DNA of 64,000 bases from Prevotella sp. (GTDB lineage Bacteria; Bacteroidota; Bacteroidia; Bacteroidales; Dysgonomonadaceae). The DNA is taken from NCBI GenBank assembly GCA_031271965.1, contig JAISUS010000002.1, positions 19,789-83,788 on the forward strand, given 5' to 3'. A program made the translations under genes and the position numbers. The notes beneath the pieces are model-generated. The model saw nothing but the letters and a program-made list of their open reading frames with translations. It was not told the origin of the DNA and did no database searches. Position 1 is the stretch's first letter. The number at the start of each line of letters is the position of its first letter. Below, one piece after another: positions 33,543 through 42,396 of this stretch.

Positions 33543-34241
33543 ATGGATTGGGGAGAGAATCTCATTGAAGGATTGAAGTGGTCTGATAATATAATCAACA
33601 GAGAAGGGAAAGAGCGTGTGGCTGAAATGATAGCTGCCAAAGCTTCTGACGGTGATGTGATAGGAGCTGGTTCCGGTTCTACCGTATATTTGGCTTTGTA
33701 TGCTATAGCTAAGAAGATTAAAGAGACCGATTGGGCTATTCAGATCATTCCGTCATCTTTAGAGATTTCTATGACTTGTATCCAACTCGGTATTCCTCAG
33801 ACAACTCTATTGAATAAAAAGCCTGACTGGACATTTGATGGTGCAGATGAGGTTGATTCTAATAATAATATGATAAAAGGGCGTGGCGGAGCCATGTTCA
33901 AAGAAAAGTTGTTAATCTGTAACAGCAAAAAAACTTATATACTGATAGATAAATCGAAATTAGTATCTAATTTAGGACAAAACTTTCCGATACCGGTTGA
34001 GATATTTCCGTCTTCGTTGCTTTATGTCGAAAATGAGTTAAGAAATATGGGGGCTACGGAGATAAATCTTAGACTGGCTAAAGGAAAAGATGGAGCAATA
34101 ATAACAGAAAACGGGAATCTTATTTTGGATGCCAGATTCACTTCTATTGATAATATATTGGAAAGCCGGATAAAGTCTATTACGGGTGTTATCGAAAGCG
34201 GCTTATTTATAGGTTATGATGTGGAAGTATTGGTTTCCTGA
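33543..34241 (+). CDS. rpiA: Ribose-5-phosphate isomerase A
   Basis: A 232-residue protein with the RpiA signatures IGAGSGSTVYLAL (phosphate loop), TFDGADEVDSNNNMIKGRGGA (catalytic Asp/Glu region), KLLICNSKKTYILIDKSK and PVEIFP. It interconverts ribose 5-phosphate and ribulose 5-phosphate. mnmA follows 18 bp downstream and is likely co-transcribed. Confidence 0.92.
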   Translation: MDWGENLIEGLKWSDNIINREGKERVAEMIAAKASDGDVIGAGSGSTVYLALYAIAKKIKETDWAIQIIPSSLEISMTCIQLGIPQTTLLNKKPDWTFDGADEVDSNNNMIKGRGGAMFKEKLLICNSKKTYILIDKSKLVSNLGQNFPIPVEIFPSSLLYVENELRNMGATEINLRLAKGKDGAIITENGNLILDARFTSIDNILESRIKSITGVIESGLFIGYDVEVLVS

Positions 34242-34259
34242 TTACGGAGAAAATTTGAA

Positions 34260-35333
34260 ATGAAAATAGCAGCATTAGTATCGGGAGGAGTAGACAGTTC
34301 TGTGGTTGTACATCAGTTAAAAGAACAGGGTTATGATCCTACGATATTTTATATACGTATAGGCATGCAGGACGAACAAGGGTTTATTGACTGTCCTGCC
34401 GAAGAAGATATCGAAATTACAACATATATAGCGAAAAAATATGATTGTAAAATGGAAATAGTTTCCTTACACGAAGAGTATTGGGAGAATGTGGTCAGCT
34501 ATACCATTGATGCTGTAAAGCGCGGACTTACCCCCAATCCTGACATGATGTGTAACAAGCTAATCAAATTTGGTTGCTTCGAACAAAAATGGGGACACGA
34601 GTTTGATAAGATTGCAACCGGTCATTATGCTACAACGACAGAACTGAATGGAAAGAATTGGCTTTCTACGGCAAAAGACCATATGAAAGATCAAACTTAT
34701 TTTCTTGGTCAAATTGACTATTTACAGGTTTCAAAGCTGATGTTTCCTATTGGTAATCTATTGAAGAGCGAAGTACGGGAAATTGCTTCCCGCGAAGGGC
34801 TGCCTTCTGCTCAAAGGAAAGATAGCCAAGGTATTTGCTTTTTGGGTAAGATAAATTATAATGATTTTATCCGTCGTTATTTAGGTGTACGTCCCGGTAA
34901 GATAGTGGAGCTGGAAACTGGAAAGGTTTTGGGTAAACACGAAGGATATTGGTTTCATACAATCGGGCAACGTAAAGGTTTAGGCTTGAGTGGGGGGCCT
35001 TGGTTTGTAATAAAAAAGGATACAAAACGTAATATTATTTATGTGTCGAATGGTTACGACCCGGAAACTCAATATGGCAATGTGGTGAATCTTGCCGGCT
35101 TTTCTTTTATCACAGAAGATATATGGGGTGATTTTAAAAGCTCTCGTGATATAACATTTAAGATACGTCATACACCCGAATTTACAAAAGGACGGATAGA
35201 AAAGATCGAAGATGTCTATCGTATCTATTCAGAAGATAAAATACAAGGCATAGCAGCCGGACAATTTGGTGTCGTTTATGATGCCGAATCAAAATTATGC
35301 ATTGGCAGTGGTATGATTGCTAATGAAAGATAA
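34260..35333 (+). CDS. mnmA: tRNA-specific 2-thiouridylase MnmA
   Basis: A 357-residue protein starting with the PP-loop [16 protein letters not shown]. The two catalytic cysteines are present in [12 protein letters not shown] and GICFLGK; TGHYATT and [15 protein letters not shown] are typical MnmA blocks. It thiolates U34 of tRNAs for Lys, Glu and Gln. Bacteroidales often carry a second MnmA copy; this one appears complete. It lies between rpiA and a TRIC-like channel gene. Confidence 0.92.
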   Translation: MKIAALVSGGVDSSVVVHQLKEQGYDPTIFYIRIGMQDEQGFIDCPAEEDIEITTYIAKKYDCKMEIVSLHEEYWENVVSYTIDAVKRGLTPNPDMMCNKLIKFGCFEQKWGHEFDKIATGHYATTTELNGKNWLSTAKDHMKDQTYFLGQIDYLQVSKLMFPIGNLLKSEVREIASREGLPSAQRKDSQGICFLGKINYNDFIRRYLGVRPGKIVELETGKVLGKHEGYWFHTIGQRKGLGLSGGPWFVIKKDTKRNIIYVSNGYDPETQYGNVVNLAGFSFITEDIWGDFKSSRDITFKIRHTPEFTKGRIEKIEDVYRIYSEDKIQGIAAGQFGVVYDAESKLCIGSGMIANER

Positions 35334-35379
35334 ATGGAGAATAATTTATAATTAATAAACTACGACAAACTTTTATACC

Positions 35380-36015
35380 ATGTTTCTCTTTGAAGATCTG
35401 GCACAGATACAACTCGTTGATATAATAGAGATCTTAGGTACTATTGCATTTGCCATCAGCGGTATCCGTTTGGCATCAGCTAAGCGTTTCGATTGGTTTG
35501 GTGCTATCGTTATTGGATTTGTGACAGCTACAGGTGGCGGGACGCTCCGCGATTTACTATTAGATGTTCCTCCTTTTTGGATGCAGGCAAGTCGTTACAT
35601 TTGGTGCACATTGCTTGCATTTATTGTAGTAATCTTTTTCAGAAGATATCTGGTACATCTAAACAATACTATATTCTGGTTCGACTGTATAGGTCTTGGA
35701 CTGTTTGTTGTAGTAGGATACGAAAAAGCTATGGCTCTTGAATACCCGGTTTGGGTATGTATTTCTATGGCTACTATAACTGGTATTGTCGGTGGTATGG
35801 CCAGGGATATTCTGATTAATGAAGTACCGATTATTTTCACACAAGAGCTGTACGCTGTTGCTTGTATTTTAGGTGGAATACTATTTAGTATACTGAATTA
35901 TTTACAGGTAGATTTGTTTATTACGGAAATAGCAACAGCAGTATTTGTTGTTGTTGTGAGAGTTATTGCTACAAAATATCATTTAAAACTTCCGGTACTT
36001 AAAGGGGAGGACTGA
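35380..36015 (+). CDS. TRIC-like/YicG family membrane protein
   Basis: A 211-residue protein with seven hydrophobic segments in two similar halves. Each half has a glycine-rich turn: FVTATGGGTLRDLLLDVPPFW (first) and TITGIVGGMARDILINEVPIIF (second), the marks of the UPF0126/YicG family, bacterial relatives of trimeric intracellular cation channels. It probably conducts K+ or other small ions or substrates. It is the last gene of the rpiA-mnmA block. Confidence 0.85.
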   Translation: MFLFEDLAQIQLVDIIEILGTIAFAISGIRLASAKRFDWFGAIVIGFVTATGGGTLRDLLLDVPPFWMQASRYIWCTLLAFIVVIFFRRYLVHLNNTIFWFDCIGLGLFVVVGYEKAMALEYPVWVCISMATITGIVGGMARDILINEVPIIFTQELYAVACILGGILFSILNYLQVDLFITEIATAVFVVVVRVIATKYHLKLPVLKGED

Positions 36016-36035
36016 TGTAGTCAGACAAAGGTAGA

Positions 36036-36377
36036 TCAGCTGTCAAATTCGCGCTCCAAATCTTCCAGCTCTTTTTTTATCTTTTCCAGTCTGGTTATAA
36101 CCTGTATTTTACGAGTTTCGTCATCTCGTTTTTGTTTGAGCGTTTGTCTGGCTCCTTCCAATGTCAATCCTTTTTCCTTGACCAGATGATACACTACCGC
36201 AATATTCTCAATATCATCTTTTGTATATTGGCGGGTTCCACCTTCTGTCTTTCGTGGGTTAATAATGTCGAATTCGGTTTCCCAAAAACGAAGCAAAGAC
36301 TCATTTACCTTAAAATGAGCTGCAACTTCCTTTACAGAATAGTATAGGCGATTACTCTTTTCGAAATCGATTTTCAT
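36036..36377 (-). CDS. MerR-family transcriptional regulator
   Basis: A 113-residue protein from the ATG at 36377 (a TTG at 36386 in the same frame would overlap the gene before it). The HTH reads YYSVKEVAAHFKVNESLLRFWETEFDIINPRKTEGGTRQYTKDDIENI, here cited in parts: helix-turn-helix about 12-30, wing about 38-48. A C-terminal coiled coil follows, with no effector domain. It lies 5 bp after the M23 peptidase gene and probably shares its transcript; target unknown. Confidence 0.85.
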   Translation of the reverse strand: MKIDFEKSNRLYYSVKEVAAHFKVNESLLRFWETEFDIINPRKTEGGTRQYTKDDIENIAVVYHLVKEKGLTLEGARQTLKQKRDDETRKIQVITRLEKIKKELEDLEREFDS

Positions 36378-36382
36378 AAGTA

Positions 36383-37354
36383 TCAATCCATTACTTGTCC
36401 GTGATTTGCTGCTATTTGCAGCATCTTATCATATTCTTTAGGGCTCAAATCCATAAAGTAATATTTTGCAGGGTTGTCCGGTTGTCCTTTTACATGTACT
36501 TCGTAATGAAGATGTGGCCCTGTTGATTTTCCTGTATTTCCCACCTGCCCGATGAGTTCTCCACGCACAACTTTTTGTCCAGTCCTGACTTTATATTCGT
36601 TCAGGTGTGCATAAAGCGTTTCATACCCATATCCATGATCGATAATAATACATTTACCATATCCCTGTTTCCAATCGGCAAGTGTTACTGTTCCATCGGC
36701 AGTAGTATATACCGGGGTGCCTATATTAGCCGTAAAGTCCATCCCTGAATGAAAGCGGGCGGTACCATAAATAGGGTCTATACGCATGCCATATCCCGAA
36801 GCCAGTTGTTTCAGGTATCTGTCTGGTATAGGTTGTATGCTTGGTATATGCTTAAGGCGGTCTTTTTGTGTTTTCGCCAGTTCCAGAACTTCATCGAAAG
36901 AGTTGGACTGGATATATATTTGTCTGGAAATATAATCCATTTTTTTAGAAGTTTGTATTATCAGGTCTGCACTGGATAAATCTGTCAGGTAATCGTATCG
37001 GCTAGTTCCTCCTGCGCCCGAACTGCGGATAGAAGAAGGTATCGGGTCGGCATGAAATATAGCGCGATAAAGATTATCGTCACGTTGTTGTATATCTTTC
37101 AAAACATTAGCAGCTTCATCCATGCGTTTCGATAGTAATTCGTATTGGGCATCTTTGAGTCTATCGTTCTTCTTTTGCTCTTCTCCCCATGGAGTTCCTA
37201 CAAAATAGGCAAACGCAATTAACGCTCCTATACCAACAATGATACCCGATATGAGATGCCGGAAAACAATAAAAATTTTATCCTTCAAACTAGGGTAAAT
37301 TCTTTCGTATGCCAGATTCTGTGGATTGTATCGGTAGTATACCTTTCGCTTCAT
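36383..37354 (-). CDS. M23 family metallopeptidase (peptidoglycan endopeptidase)
   Basis: A 323-residue protein with one N-terminal membrane helix (about 28-51), a coiled-coil stem, and a C-terminal LytM domain. The zinc site is FHSGMDFT (His and Asp) and GPHLHYEVHV (His-x-His). It likely cuts peptidoglycan cross-bridges in the periplasm; the Bacteroidota forms have no catalytic gaps and neither does this one. It reads away from alaS from a promoter at 37391-37421. Confidence 0.9.
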   Translation of the reverse strand: MKRKVYYRYNPQNLAYERIYPSLKDKIFIVFRHLISGIIVGIGALIAFAYFVGTPWGEEQKKNDRLKDAQYELLSKRMDEAANVLKDIQQRDDNLYRAIFHADPIPSSIRSSGAGGTSRYDYLTDLSSADLIIQTSKKMDYISRQIYIQSNSFDEVLELAKTQKDRLKHIPSIQPIPDRYLKQLASGYGMRIDPIYGTARFHSGMDFTANIGTPVYTTADGTVTLADWKQGYGKCIIIDHGYGYETLYAHLNEYKVRTGQKVVRGELIGQVGNTGKSTGPHLHYEVHVKGQPDNPAKYYFMDLSPKEYDKMLQIAANHGQVMD

Positions 37355-37390
37355 TCTATAAAATCGTGATAATTATAGTCACGAGTTCGA

Positions 37391-37421
37391 CAAAAGTAAA
37401 GTTTTTGAACTATTTTTGCAA
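37391..37421 (-). promoter_or_regulatory. Promoter of the M23-MerR operon
   Basis: Minus strand: TTG (37421-37419), 20 nt spacer, TACTTTTG (37398-37391). It overlaps, in opposite direction, a plus-strand -7 element (37411-37418) for alaS. Confidence 0.6.
37411..37418 (+). promoter_or_regulatory. -7 promoter element of alaS
   Basis: TATTTTTG matches TAnnTTTG and lies 117 bp before the alaS ATG. A T-box is not visible in the short leader. The overlap with the M23 promoter means polymerase would compete for this site. Confidence 0.45.
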
Positions 37422-37534
37422 GTTGAAAAGGCTAATCTGTAAATTAGAAAATGTGAAAATTGGCAAATTATCAATAAAACAATAAGAAATTCATTTTCAA
37501 ATTAGCTGATTCCCAAATTTACTAATAAAAAAAT

Positions 37535-40150
37535 ATGATGACTTCCAAAGAGATTCGAGAATCATTCAAATCGTTTTTTGCTTCTAAAGGGCACCAGATT
37601 GTAGCATCTGCTCCTATGGTTATCAAAGGAGACCCTACATTGATGTTTACTAATGCAGGTATGAACCAGTTTAAAGATATTATACTGGGTAATGCTCCTA
37701 TAAAATATCCACGCGTCGCGGACTCTCAAAAATGTCTTCGCGTAAGCGGGAAGCATAACGATCTGGAAGAGGTAGGCCACGATACATATCACCATACTAT
37801 GTTCGAAATGCTTGGTAACTGGTCTTTTGGTGATTATTTCAAGAAGGAAGCGATAGAATGGGCGTGGGAGTATCTGACTGAAGTGCTGAAACTGGATAAA
37901 GATCGGTTGTATGTTACCGTTTTCGAAGGAAGCTCGGAAGAAGGGCTTAGCAGAGATAATGAAGCAGCCGGATATTGGGAAAAATATTTGTCTAAAGATA
38001 GGATTCTAAACGGAAATAAGAAAGATAATTTTTGGGAAATGGGTGATACAGGTCCTTGTGGTCCATGCTCGGAAATACATATAGATATCCGTTCTGATGA
38101 AGAAAGAGCGAAAATAGATGGAGCTACGTTGGTAAACATAGATCCGGATGTTATAGAAATCTGGAACCTTGTGTTTATGCAATATAATAGAAAGGCAGAC
38201 AAATCATTAGAGCCTCTTCCTGCGAGAGTGATTGATACAGGTATGGGATTTGAACGTCTTTGTATGGCTGTTCAAGGCAAAGTGTCGAATTATGATACCG
38301 ATGTTTTTCAGACTATAATTAAGGCTATTGGTGAATTGACCGGGTATCAATACGGACAAGGCAACAAGGTTGATATAGCTATGCGTGTGATTGCCGATCA
38401 TATTCGTACTATTGCGTTTTCTATTACAGATGGGCAATTGCCGTCGAATGCCAAGGCCGGTTATGTGATTCGCCGTATTCTTCGTCGTGCAGTGCGTTAT
38501 GGATATACATTCCTTGGTCAGCACAAATCATTTATGTATAAGTTGATTCCTGCTTTAATAGAAACAATGGGAGAAGCTTATCCGGAACTTGTTCAACAAC
38601 GGACTCTGATAGAAAAAGTAATGAAAGAAGAGGAAGAATCTTTCTTGCGTACACTCGAAATAGGTATTAAATTATTGGATAAACAAATTGCTGAGAGTAA
38701 GACTAAGAATTCTACTATATTAAATGGATCGGATGCTTTCACTTTGTATGATACATATGGTTTTCCCCTCGATTTGACAGAACTTATCCTGCGTGAAAAT
38801 GGAATGACTGTAGATCAAAAAGGTTTTGATGCAGAAATGCAGAAACAAAAAGACCGTGCGCGTAATGCCGCTGCTGTGGAAACCGAAGACTGGGTTGTAC
38901 TGAAAGAAGGCAATACTGAATTTTTGGGATATGATTTTACAGAGTGTGAAACGGAAATACTTCGTTATCGTAAGGTAAAACAAAAGAATAGCGAATTTTA
39001 TCAGATTGTGCTTAGCCAAACCCCATTTTATGCAGAAATGGGTGGTCAGGTAGGAGATAGTGGTTGGTTAATTCACGATGACGAAAAAATAGAAATAACA
39101 GATACGAAACGAGAAAATAACTTGGCTGTACATTTGTCGAAGAAGCTTCCGCTAGATATAACCGCGACCTTTACAGCACGTATCAATACAAGCAATCGTA
39201 CGGCAACAGAGTGTAACCATACCGCAACGCACTTGCTTCACGAAGCTTTGCGTGAAATACTAGGAACACATGTTGAGCAAAAGGGTTCTTTTGTTTCTCC
39301 GTCTGTTCTTCGTTTCGATTTTTCTCATTATCAAAAACTGACAGATGAGGAGATACGTAAAGTGGAGCGCTTTGTTACTGCTAAAGTCAGAGCGGATATA
39401 GCACGTGTAGAAAACCGTCATGTTCCTATTGAAGAAGCCAAGATGATGGGGGCAATGGCTCTCTTCGGTGAAAAATACGGTGATGATGTACGTGTGATTA
39501 GCTTTGGCAATTCCGTTGAGCTTTGTGGAGGTACCCATATCTCTTCAACGGGACGTATAGGCTCGTTCCGTATTGTAAATGAAAGTTCTATTGCTGCCGG
39601 TATACGCCGCATAGAGGCCATTACGGCTGAGGCATGTGAGGACTATTTCTATACGCAACAGGATATACTGACAGAGATGAAATCTTTGCTGAATAATGCT
39701 CCCAATCTGGCGCAAACCCTTCGCAAGTTCTTTGAGGAAAACAGCGACCTGAAAAAGCAAATGGAAGAGTATGTGAAGGAAAAAACGGTTCAGGTAAAAG
39801 AATTGATAATAAAGAAAAAGCAAATAGTCAATGGTATTGATGTTTTTGTATTAACAAACTCCGTTCCGGCAGAAATCGTAAAAGATCTTGCATTTCAGAT
39901 TAAAGGTCAGTTCCCTGCGAATAGTGTATTTATAGGAGCTACCGATGCTGAGAATAAACCTTTACTAACAGTTATGCTCAGCGACGATTTGGTTAAAGAT
40001 CATAGTTTGAATGCTTCTCAATTGGTTCGTGATGCAGCAAAGCATATCCAAGGAGGGGGTGGGGGACAACCTCATTTTGCTACAGCCGGAGGAAAGAATT
40101 CTGAAGGCTTGTCAAATGCCCTGAATGAAATTATTAGTAAGATAAAATAA
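37535..40150 (+). CDS. alaS: Alanyl-tRNA synthetase
   Basis: An 871-residue class II synthetase. The N-terminal catalytic domain starts with [17 protein letters not shown] and has [12 protein letters not shown]; the editing domain has the zinc ligands [13 protein letters not shown] (about 568-580) and CGGTHIS; the C-terminal DHHA1/C-Ala region includes [14 protein letters not shown]. All expected parts are there and the length is normal. It charges tRNA-Ala and clears mischarged Ser/Gly. A terminator follows 15 bp after the stop. Confidence 0.97.
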   Translation: MMTSKEIRESFKSFFASKGHQIVASAPMVIKGDPTLMFTNAGMNQFKDIILGNAPIKYPRVADSQKCLRVSGKHNDLEEVGHDTYHHTMFEMLGNWSFGDYFKKEAIEWAWEYLTEVLKLDKDRLYVTVFEGSSEEGLSRDNEAAGYWEKYLSKDRILNGNKKDNFWEMGDTGPCGPCSEIHIDIRSDEERAKIDGATLVNIDPDVIEIWNLVFMQYNRKADKSLEPLPARVIDTGMGFERLCMAVQGKVSNYDTDVFQTIIKAIGELTGYQYGQGNKVDIAMRVIADHIRTIAFSITDGQLPSNAKAGYVIRRILRRAVRYGYTFLGQHKSFMYKLIPALIETMGEAYPELVQQRTLIEKVMKEEEESFLRTLEIGIKLLDKQIAESKTKNSTILNGSDAFTLYDTYGFPLDLTELILRENGMTVDQKGFDAEMQKQKDRARNAAAVETEDWVVLKEGNTEFLGYDFTECETEILRYRKVKQKNSEFYQIVLSQTPFYAEMGGQVGDSGWLIHDDEKIEITDTKRENNLAVHLSKKLPLDITATFTARINTSNRTATECNHTATHLLHEALREILGTHVEQKGSFVSPSVLRFDFSHYQKLTDEEIRKVERFVTAKVRADIARVENRHVPIEEAKMMGAMALFGEKYGDDVRVISFGNSVELCGGTHISSTGRIGSFRIVNESSIAAGIRRIEAITAEACEDYFYTQQDILTEMKSLLNNAPNLAQTLRKFFEENSDLKKQMEEYVKEKTVQVKELIIKKKQIVNGIDVFVLTNSVPAEIVKDLAFQIKGQFPANSVFIGATDAENKPLLTVMLSDDLVKDHSLNASQLVRDAAKHIQGGGGGQPHFATAGGKNSEGLSNALNEIISKIK

Positions 40151-40165
40151 ATCGTCATATTTAAA
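40096..40165 (+). other. See terminator entry at 40165-40196
   Basis: Placeholder superseded by the next entry; the end coordinate here is not meaningful. Confidence 0.01.
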
Positions 40166-40196
40166 TAGCAGAATCCGTGGATTCTGCTATTTTTGC
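40165..40196 (+). terminator. Rho-independent terminator after alaS
   Basis: ATAGCAGAATCC (40165-40176) pairs with GGATTCTGCTAT (40179-40190) across a 2-nt gap, which in practice opens to a 4-nt loop, then TTTTTG. Confidence 0.85.
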
Positions 40197-40220
40197 ATAT
40201 AGGAACCTGATATTTATACT

Positions 40221-40955
40221 ATGAAACAAACACTTATCCTTACATTGAGCCTGCTTCTGGCTTTTCCTGTCTATAGCCAATCCGTAATAAAAGAATACAG
40301 AAAATTTCACCTGTCTGTAGATGCCGGATGGGATTTTGTACAGGGTACATCAAATACTATCCTTTCAAATGACTTTACACTTCCCCTTACTAAAAAAGGA
40401 TTTACTCCCGGAATTGATGCTGCTTATTTTTTTACGAAAAATTATGGAGTTGGTGTAAAATATAGGTTTTATAAAGCGAGTAGAGAATCATCTTCGTACT
40501 CTGAGTATACGGAGCAGACGTTTGAAGATCCTGTATATGAATATAATAATAATTCTCTTGAGGAAACAACTCATCTGGTTGGGCCGGCATTTTTTGCCCG
40601 ATGGTCTCTCGGTAGTACGAAATGGATAGTTTCGACAAATGCTGGAGTGGTTTATCTACATGATAAAATATCAAAAATACAAAGAGAAGAATATTATGGT
40701 TTTATGAATAAGGAAGGACTTATCTCTTATCCACCGGATTTTCCTCAAAGTCAGAGAATCGGTTATAGCGATCTTTCAGGAAGCACTATAGGTCTTACTT
40801 TATCGACAGGGATTCGTTATCAGATTTTCCCATTTCTGGGTGCAGGGATATCAGCGAATGGGCTTTTTGCTTCGATATCTAAAATGGAGCAAGCAAATGT
40901 TTCTCGTAAGATAAATAGGATAGGTGTTTCGGCTACAATAGATTTTAGTTTCTAA
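40221..40955 (+). CDS. Outer membrane beta-barrel protein
   Basis: A 244-residue protein with a signal peptide (MKQTLILTLSLLLAFPVYSQ) and alternating polar/apolar strands, ending in a Phe after ATIDFSF, the usual sign of a barrel that is placed in the outer membrane. Glycines and aromatics fill the strands (GVGVKYRFYKAS, GLTLSTGIRYQIFPFLGAGISANG). It resembles small OprF/OmpW-size barrels of Bacteroidota. Function unknown. Confidence 0.65.
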   Translation: MKQTLILTLSLLLAFPVYSQSVIKEYRKFHLSVDAGWDFVQGTSNTILSNDFTLPLTKKGFTPGIDAAYFFTKNYGVGVKYRFYKASRESSSYSEYTEQTFEDPVYEYNNNSLEETTHLVGPAFFARWSLGSTKWIVSTNAGVVYLHDKISKIQREEYYGFMNKEGLISYPPDFPQSQRIGYSDLSGSTIGLTLSTGIRYQIFPFLGAGISANGLFASISKMEQANVSRKINRIGVSATIDFSF

Positions 40956-40976
40956 TAATATTTTATCTAAGGATTT

Positions 40977-41486
40977 TTACCAGATTCTGGTTTTTACAAA
41001 TCCTTTTAGTGTACCCATTCCTATGGAGACACCTGTACGTATGAAGAATTGTTCTTTTCCGGCAGTGACATTAAGGTCGTAGCCTGCTTTTACAAAAAAG
41101 AATTTGTAATCGAAATATACGTTCGGGGTGATAATAATTCCATCCTTGCCATGTCTGAAGTTGAAAAGATATCCGGCATCGCACCCAACAAGAAATGTAC
41201 ATTTGTTGTTATTGAAAAGTGATTCGCTGAGGAACGACGTTAACTGTATAGGTTTAATGTTTAATCCGGCAACAGGAGAGCTTCCTCCGGTATAATCTAT
41301 TCCGCTCGAAACGAAAGAGTTTAAAGGATTCCTTTTATGCCAAACAGGAAAAGAGGCATTGGCTGCAAACTGAAAATCGTTGCCTTTACCTTTGGCATCG
41401 GCATATTGAATTCCGGCTCCGACAAATTGTGCCGAACAAGCAAGTGGTAGTATTAATAATAGAAATGCTATTTTGATTATTTTCAT
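40977..41486 (-). CDS. Secreted/outer membrane protein of unknown function
   Basis: A 169-residue protein with a signal peptide (MKIIKIAFLLLILPLACSAQ). The mature part has amphipathic strands typical of a small outer membrane barrel (QFAANASFPVWHKR, PNVYFDYKFFFVKAGYDLNV) and ends in KTRIW, with a final aromatic residue. The family is not recognised. It lies convergent to the barrel gene on the left. Confidence 0.55.
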   Translation of the reverse strand: MKIIKIAFLLLILPLACSAQFVGAGIQYADAKGKGNDFQFAANASFPVWHKRNPLNSFVSSGIDYTGGSSPVAGLNIKPIQLTSFLSESLFNNNKCTFLVGCDAGYLFNFRHGKDGIIITPNVYFDYKFFFVKAGYDLNVTAGKEQFFIRTGVSIGMGTLKGFVKTRIW

Positions 41487-41548
41487 CTGTATCGCTTGAT
41501 TTGTTTGTAAAAATACAGTTTATTTTTGAAATCTGATAAATAGTAATT

Positions 41549-42286
41549 TCAGAAAACACTGGAAACCCGCTGAACTATATTGCACAGTTGATATACTTTA
41601 TCTAGTTTTATCTCAAAGTCGGTATATTCGGGCGATGAGTTCAATGAACGGCAGACGATATAACCTTTTTCCGTATTTTGTTCTGCAATTTGCTTGCACA
41701 ATATAGTGTTATCAAGTACGATAATCCAGTTCGGAAAATCATCTGTATGTAACTTGTTGCGCCAATGTTCCTTGCCCAATTCACGGGCGAGTACAATGTC
41801 TCCATTGCTTAAGCTGCGTTTTGTGTTATCATCCATGCTATCCCCTTTTATCTCAAAAGCAAAATAGCGTCCAAGTCCTATTTTATCGACGATGAAATCA
41901 AATTCTTCAAATTCCCCTCCGATAAATTCTGCATCCCGGTATTCGTCTATATATTTGGCATAGGCTTTGATGGGAATAAATGGTACTCGCATTCTGTACC
42001 TGCCGTTAGGCATTTCATAATATTTTACTCCCGATTTTGTTGTCAAATAAGGAGCCTCACCTTTGATTCCTTCATTCCGGACCATTCGTCCTTCTCCCTT
42101 TAATAACCATTGTTCATTAACATTAAAGTAATTAGCAAGAATGGATATATTTGATTTGTTAGGGTTGGTTTTTCCATCAATATAATTTGCTATAGTACCT
42201 TTTGTTATGGATGTATCTTTCCAAATCCGGTATGCTGTAACACCTTCCTTCTCAAGTAAATATTTTAATCTGTTTTTGAATTCCAT
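41549..42286 (-). CDS. XRE-type repressor with S24 (LexA-like) peptidase domain
   Basis: A 245-residue CI-like repressor. Residues 1-70 have an HTH (YRIWKDTSITKGTIANYIDGK ... NPNKSNISILANYFNV, cited in parts) and about 130-245 have the S24 fold: GDSMDD with the nucleophile Ser, GDIVLARE, and DNTILCKQIAEQN with the candidate general-base Lys. Proteins of this kind cleave themselves after DNA damage or act as stress regulators. No phage or integrase gene lies nearby, so it looks like a host regulator or a stranded prophage repressor. Confidence 0.85.
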   Translation of the reverse strand: MEFKNRLKYLLEKEGVTAYRIWKDTSITKGTIANYIDGKTNPNKSNISILANYFNVNEQWLLKGEGRMVRNEGIKGEAPYLTTKSGVKYYEMPNGRYRMRVPFIPIKAYAKYIDEYRDAEFIGGEFEEFDFIVDKIGLGRYFAFEIKGDSMDDNTKRSLSNGDIVLARELGKEHWRNKLHTDDFPNWIIVLDNTILCKQIAEQNTEKGYIVCRSLNSSPEYTDFEIKLDKVYQLCNIVQRVSSVF

Positions 42287-42396
42287 CTTTTATATGTTTG
42301 TAAAATAAAGAATAAAATATTTTATGAATGGCTTTTTTCTGAAAAATAAGAAAGGTTGCCTTTCAGCAACCTCTCTAATATATTGTTGTGATGAGA

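Noticed and set aside
40165..40196. A duplicate feature line with end 40096
   Set aside because: It is an entry error with a wrong end coordinate; the correct terminator is 40165-40196.
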